Shown here: positions 61,454 through 64,000 of the stretch, in pieces
How the letters are laid out: each line of letters starts with the position of its first letter
Numbering within the stretch: position 1 is the first letter of the stretch
DNA from: Riemerella anatipestifer
Lineage (GTDB): Bacteria; Bacteroidota; Bacteroidia; Flavobacteriales; Weeksellaceae
DNA: 64,000 nucleotides
NCBI RefSeq assembly: GCF_009670965.2
Contig: NZ_CP073239.1
Location: 1,612,001 to 1,676,000, forward strand
Direction: 5' to 3'
Notes under the pieces: generated by a model
Databases searched by the model: none
What the model was told of the DNA's origin: nothing
What the model saw: the letters and a program-made list of their open reading frames with translations, nothing else
Program-made: the position numbers and the translations under genes

Positions 61454-62352
61454 AATTAAGAATAATTTATACATATATAGCAGTATTTCTTTTACAGTGC
61501 TTTGGGGCTCAAACACTTTCCTCTAGTCTTACAAAAAATAAAGTAGGAATGGGAGAGCCTACGGTGCTTAAAATAACCATCAATGGTCTTCAAGGGAAAG
61601 ATGTAGTATCTGCTCCTAAAAATGAGTTGTTACCTTTTCATTTTGAGGAAATTAAAGATGATATAGATAAAAAAGAAGACCAATACACGAGGCTGATAGA
61701 GTTTGCTATTTTTGAGGAAGGAACTTTTAAGATTCCACCTTTGGAATTCAAAATTGGAGGGCAGGTACAAACAACGATACCTTACGAAATACAAGTGGTA
61801 AATACGGCTCAACAAGGAGATGAGGTAAAGGATATTATGAATAACAAGCAGGTAGAGCTTGGAGTAAGAGATTATTGGGAGCTGTATAAATATTATGTGT
61901 TGGGTGTTTTGGGCTTTTTAGCATTGGTATTTCTGATAGGATTCTTTGTTAAATACGGAAGAAAAAAATCGGCAGAGGCTAAATTACCAACTAATAAAAC
62001 TCTGAAAGCACTAGAGTTATTAAAGAAGAAAAAGTATATTCAGTCAGGTAATTACAGAAGTTTTTATGTGGAACTTATAGAGATTAGTAGGACTTTTTTA
62101 CAAGAGCAGTACCATATTCCTGCGGAAGTTTTACTAACAGATGATTTATTGGCTTTAATGAAAGAAGACTCTAAAATATCCATAGAAAACGAAAAGATAA
62201 TAGAGGAAGTCTTTTTGAGAGGAGATTTAGTGAAGTTTGCTAAAACCATTCCTGATGCCGATTTAATGGAAACCGACTATCAGAAAATAGTGGATTTTGT
62301 GAAGCGTTCATATCAAGATATAGAATTTGAAAACTTAAGGAAAGATGTTTAA
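61450..62352 (+). CDS. Membrane-anchored BatD-like protein
   Basis: 300 residues. Signal peptide, a beta-rich periplasmic domain (TLSSSLTKNKVGMGEPTVLKI; LIEFAIFEEGTFKIPPLEF) like the start of BatD, one membrane helix (about 148-167) and a cytoplasmic helical tail. Shorter than classical BatD. It overlaps both neighbours (ATGA with DUF58, eight bases with the VWA gene). Confidence 0.7.
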   Translation: MKLRIIYTYIAVFLLQCFGAQTLSSSLTKNKVGMGEPTVLKITINGLQGKDVVSAPKNELLPFHFEEIKDDIDKKEDQYTRLIEFAIFEEGTFKIPPLEFKIGGQVQTTIPYEIQVVNTAQQGDEVKDIMNNKQVELGVRDYWELYKYYVLGVLGFLALVFLIGFFVKYGRKKSAEAKLPTNKTLKALELLKKKKYIQSGNYRSFYVELIEISRTFLQEQYHIPAEVLLTDDLLALMKEDSKISIENEKIIEEVFLRGDLVKFAKTIPDADLMETDYQKIVDFVKRSYQDIEFENLRKDV

Positions 62353-63337
62353 TTTTGAGTTTCATAGTCCTTGGTTTTTATTACTTTTTTTAGGTTTTAT
62401 ACCTCTTATTTTTAGGGATTTAAGTCATAAGAAAAGAAAAGGAATTGCTGTATCTTCTACTAAGAATATGCAAGTGATTTCTTATTTTGGAGCGGTATTG
62501 TGGTTGCTTAGAATTTCCAAATATATTATTCTTTCAGCTCTTATTTTGGCAATAGCAAGACCTAGGACTTTCAGTATTTCGGAAGATAGAGATGAGACTA
62601 AAGGTATGGATATTGTGCTTTCTATAGATGTGTCGTTGAGTATGTTGGCTAAAGATTTAGAACCTGATAGACTAACGGCTCTCAAAGAGATTGCAAGGAC
62701 TTTCATTAAGCAAAGAACTACGGATAGGATAGGCTTGGTAGAATATTCTGGAGAGGCGTTGATGAGAGTGCCTTTGACTTCGGATCATAGGGTAGCAGAG
62801 GAAGAATTGATGAGTTTTAACCCGATGGATTTGGAAGGTGGAACTAATATCGGCGATGGTTTGGCGGTAGCTGTGAGTCATTTAAGAAAATCTAAAGCAA
62901 AGTCAAAAATCATTATTTTGATGACAGATGGTGTAAATACCATAGACAACGCTATGTCTCCACTAACAGCGGCAGAACTGGCACGAAATAATGATATTAA
63001 AGTTTATACCATAGGTATTGGGAGCAATGGTTTGGCATTGATGCCTACACAGCAAGATATTTTTGGTAATTTGGTGTTTACGGAGGAACAGGTGAAAATA
63101 GATGAATATCTTCTGAGAGATGTAGCTCAAATTACAGGAGGTAAGTATTTTAGAGCGACTTCTAATGAGAGTTTAAAGCAGATTTACGAAGAAATAGACA
63201 CTTTAGAAAAATCTAATATTAAAACTTCTAAGATTTACAATTACCAAGAGTATTTTAGATGGTTTTTATGGATAGCATTGGTAACTTTAGTTTTAGATGC
63301 TTTGTTGAGATGGAGGGTGTTTAGAGTATTAAATTAA
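62345..63337 (+). CDS. batA: VWA-domain membrane protein BatA
   Basis: 330 residues. Two N-terminal membrane segments, a VWA domain with MIDAS DVSLSM (about 95-101), the later TDGVNT, and a C-terminal membrane helix. This is the BatA layout of the aerotolerance operon described in Bacteroides; the true role in this genus is uncertain. Confidence 0.87.
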   Translation: MFNFEFHSPWFLLLFLGFIPLIFRDLSHKKRKGIAVSSTKNMQVISYFGAVLWLLRISKYIILSALILAIARPRTFSISEDRDETKGMDIVLSIDVSLSMLAKDLEPDRLTALKEIARTFIKQRTTDRIGLVEYSGEALMRVPLTSDHRVAEEELMSFNPMDLEGGTNIGDGLAVAVSHLRKSKAKSKIIILMTDGVNTIDNAMSPLTAAELARNNDIKVYTIGIGSNGLALMPTQQDIFGNLVFTEEQVKIDEYLLRDVAQITGGKYFRATSNESLKQIYEEIDTLEKSNIKTSKIYNYQEYFRWFLWIALVTLVLDALLRWRVFRVLN

Positions 63338-63361
63338 CAAGAGAAACTTTATGTTATAGTG

Positions 63362-64000
63362 ATGGATTGGTATTTGGGTAATTATTGGTATGCATTATTG
63401 ATGCTTTTGTTACCATTATTGGGGTATCTTTTGTTTCGTTATTTAAAATGGAAAGAAAGGGTTAGAGGCTATTTTGCAGATGAACGCTTTCAGAGTACAC
63501 TATTTGAAAAAACAAAATGGTATCCTAAGTTTTTCTTGGTGATGTATTTTGTGGCGTTTTTGTTTTTAATTTTTGCGATGATGGATTTAATGGGAGGGAA
63601 AGAAGAAATTAAAGTACAACAAAAAATGAATAATGTGATGTTTCTCGTAGATGTTTCTAACTCTATGAATGCTCAAGATGTTGCTCCAGATAGACTTTCG
63701 TTAGCGAAAAATATTGTAATATCATCTATGCAAAAAATGACTAACGATAGGGTAGGTTTGGCTGTTTTTGCAGGAGAGGCTTTTTCGGTAATGCCATTAA
63801 CTACGGATTATTTGGCGGCGGAATCTTTCGTTTCTGGGTTAGAGACTTCGGCAGTGTCTACACAAGGAACAGATTTTTATAAAGCCATGCAGGTAGCGGT
63901 TTCTAAATTTAAGACCGTTTCCAAAGGGTCTGGCAGGATAGTACTGATAAGTGATGGTGAAGATAACGAAGGTAATGAAGCTGCAGCTATAAAAGAAGCT
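63362..64000 (+). CDS. batB: VWA-domain membrane protein BatB, 5' part
   Basis: The open frame starts at 63362 (MDWYLGNYWYALLMLLLPLL) and is still open at the window end (213 codons). Two N-terminal membrane segments, then a VWA domain with DVSNSMNAQD and ISDGEDNEGNE. Truncated by the window, not by mutation. It is 24 bases after batA. Confidence 0.87.
   Translation, partial: MDWYLGNYWYALLMLLLPLLGYLLFRYLKWKERVRGYFADERFQSTLFEKTKWYPKFFLVMYFVAFLFLIFAMMDLMGGKEEIKVQQKMNNVMFLVDVSNSMNAQDVAPDRLSLAKNIVISSMQKMTNDRVGLAVFAGEAFSVMPLTTDYLAAESFVSGLETSAVSTQGTDFYKAMQVAVSKFKTVSKGSGRIVLISDGEDNEGNEAAAIKEA

Overview
The window is AT-rich chromosomal DNA from a member of Bacteroidota, most likely Flavobacteriales (family Weeksellaceae, Chryseobacterium/Riemerella type). 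This rests on promoters of the TTTG-N18/19-TAnnTTTG form, flavobacterial families (OstA-like LptA protein, DUF3109, DUF4834, DUF6263, a YfhO-type membrane protein, a MoxR-DUF58-BatA/BatB operon) and signal peptides ending in AQ. The species cannot be told from the sequence alone.

Layout. 1-14.8 kb holds the end of a TonB-dependent receptor, a POT peptide transporter, a thioredoxin-fold protein, and a small-gene cassette bounded by inverted repeats. A minus-strand kup-fur-ostA-aminotransferase run follows, then small membrane proteins, an exported barnase-like RNase and a phosphate-type porin. 14.9-18.1 kb is a surface-protein locus with an unusual leader, two secreted proteins and an HU/IHF-like protein with a C-terminal extension. 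18.1-27.9 kb is ordinary core: gdx/sugE, a cystathionine beta-synthase-like enzyme, a ZIP transporter, kbl, dacB, priA and dnaK.

28.0-45.9 kb is an integrative mobilisable island inserted downstream of dnaK. It carries a tyrosine integrase, excisionase-like HTH proteins, a Rep-type helicase, MobC and relaxase proteins, and a type I restriction-modification system (hsdR, hsdM, hsdS). The hsdS part is a DNA-inversion switch. A half-length hsdS faces an inverted hsdS 3' half, a second hsdS lies 4.4 kb away, and four copies of one dyad-symmetric site lie in the two loci. A dedicated tyrosine recombinase is next to them. A Fic protein, a DUF3800 protein and a small nuclease-like protein sit between the two hsdS loci.

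46.0-64.0 kb returns to core: a lipoprotein, an APC permease, pnuC, a broken PepSY gene, a second surface-protein/HU locus (minus strand, 50.1-52.8 kb), a glycosyltransferase, a YfhO protein, rlmB, DinB and the moxR-bat operon, which runs off the end.

The most interesting signal is the pair of leaders at about 14.94-15.35 kb (+) and 52.41-52.84 kb (-). Each has the same series of hairpins, with compensatory base changes between the copies. Each also holds an (AC)n microsatellite of different length (23 against 49 bp) and a terminator-like hairpin whose loop, GUGUGUGUU, is complementary to the AC repeat. Both leaders precede secreted proteins with a shared N-terminal motif (VGIN, PQATLEI), and both loci end in an HU-like gene. 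This looks like an undescribed structured, possibly phase-variable leader RNA. The second most interesting system is the two-locus hsdS inversion switch.
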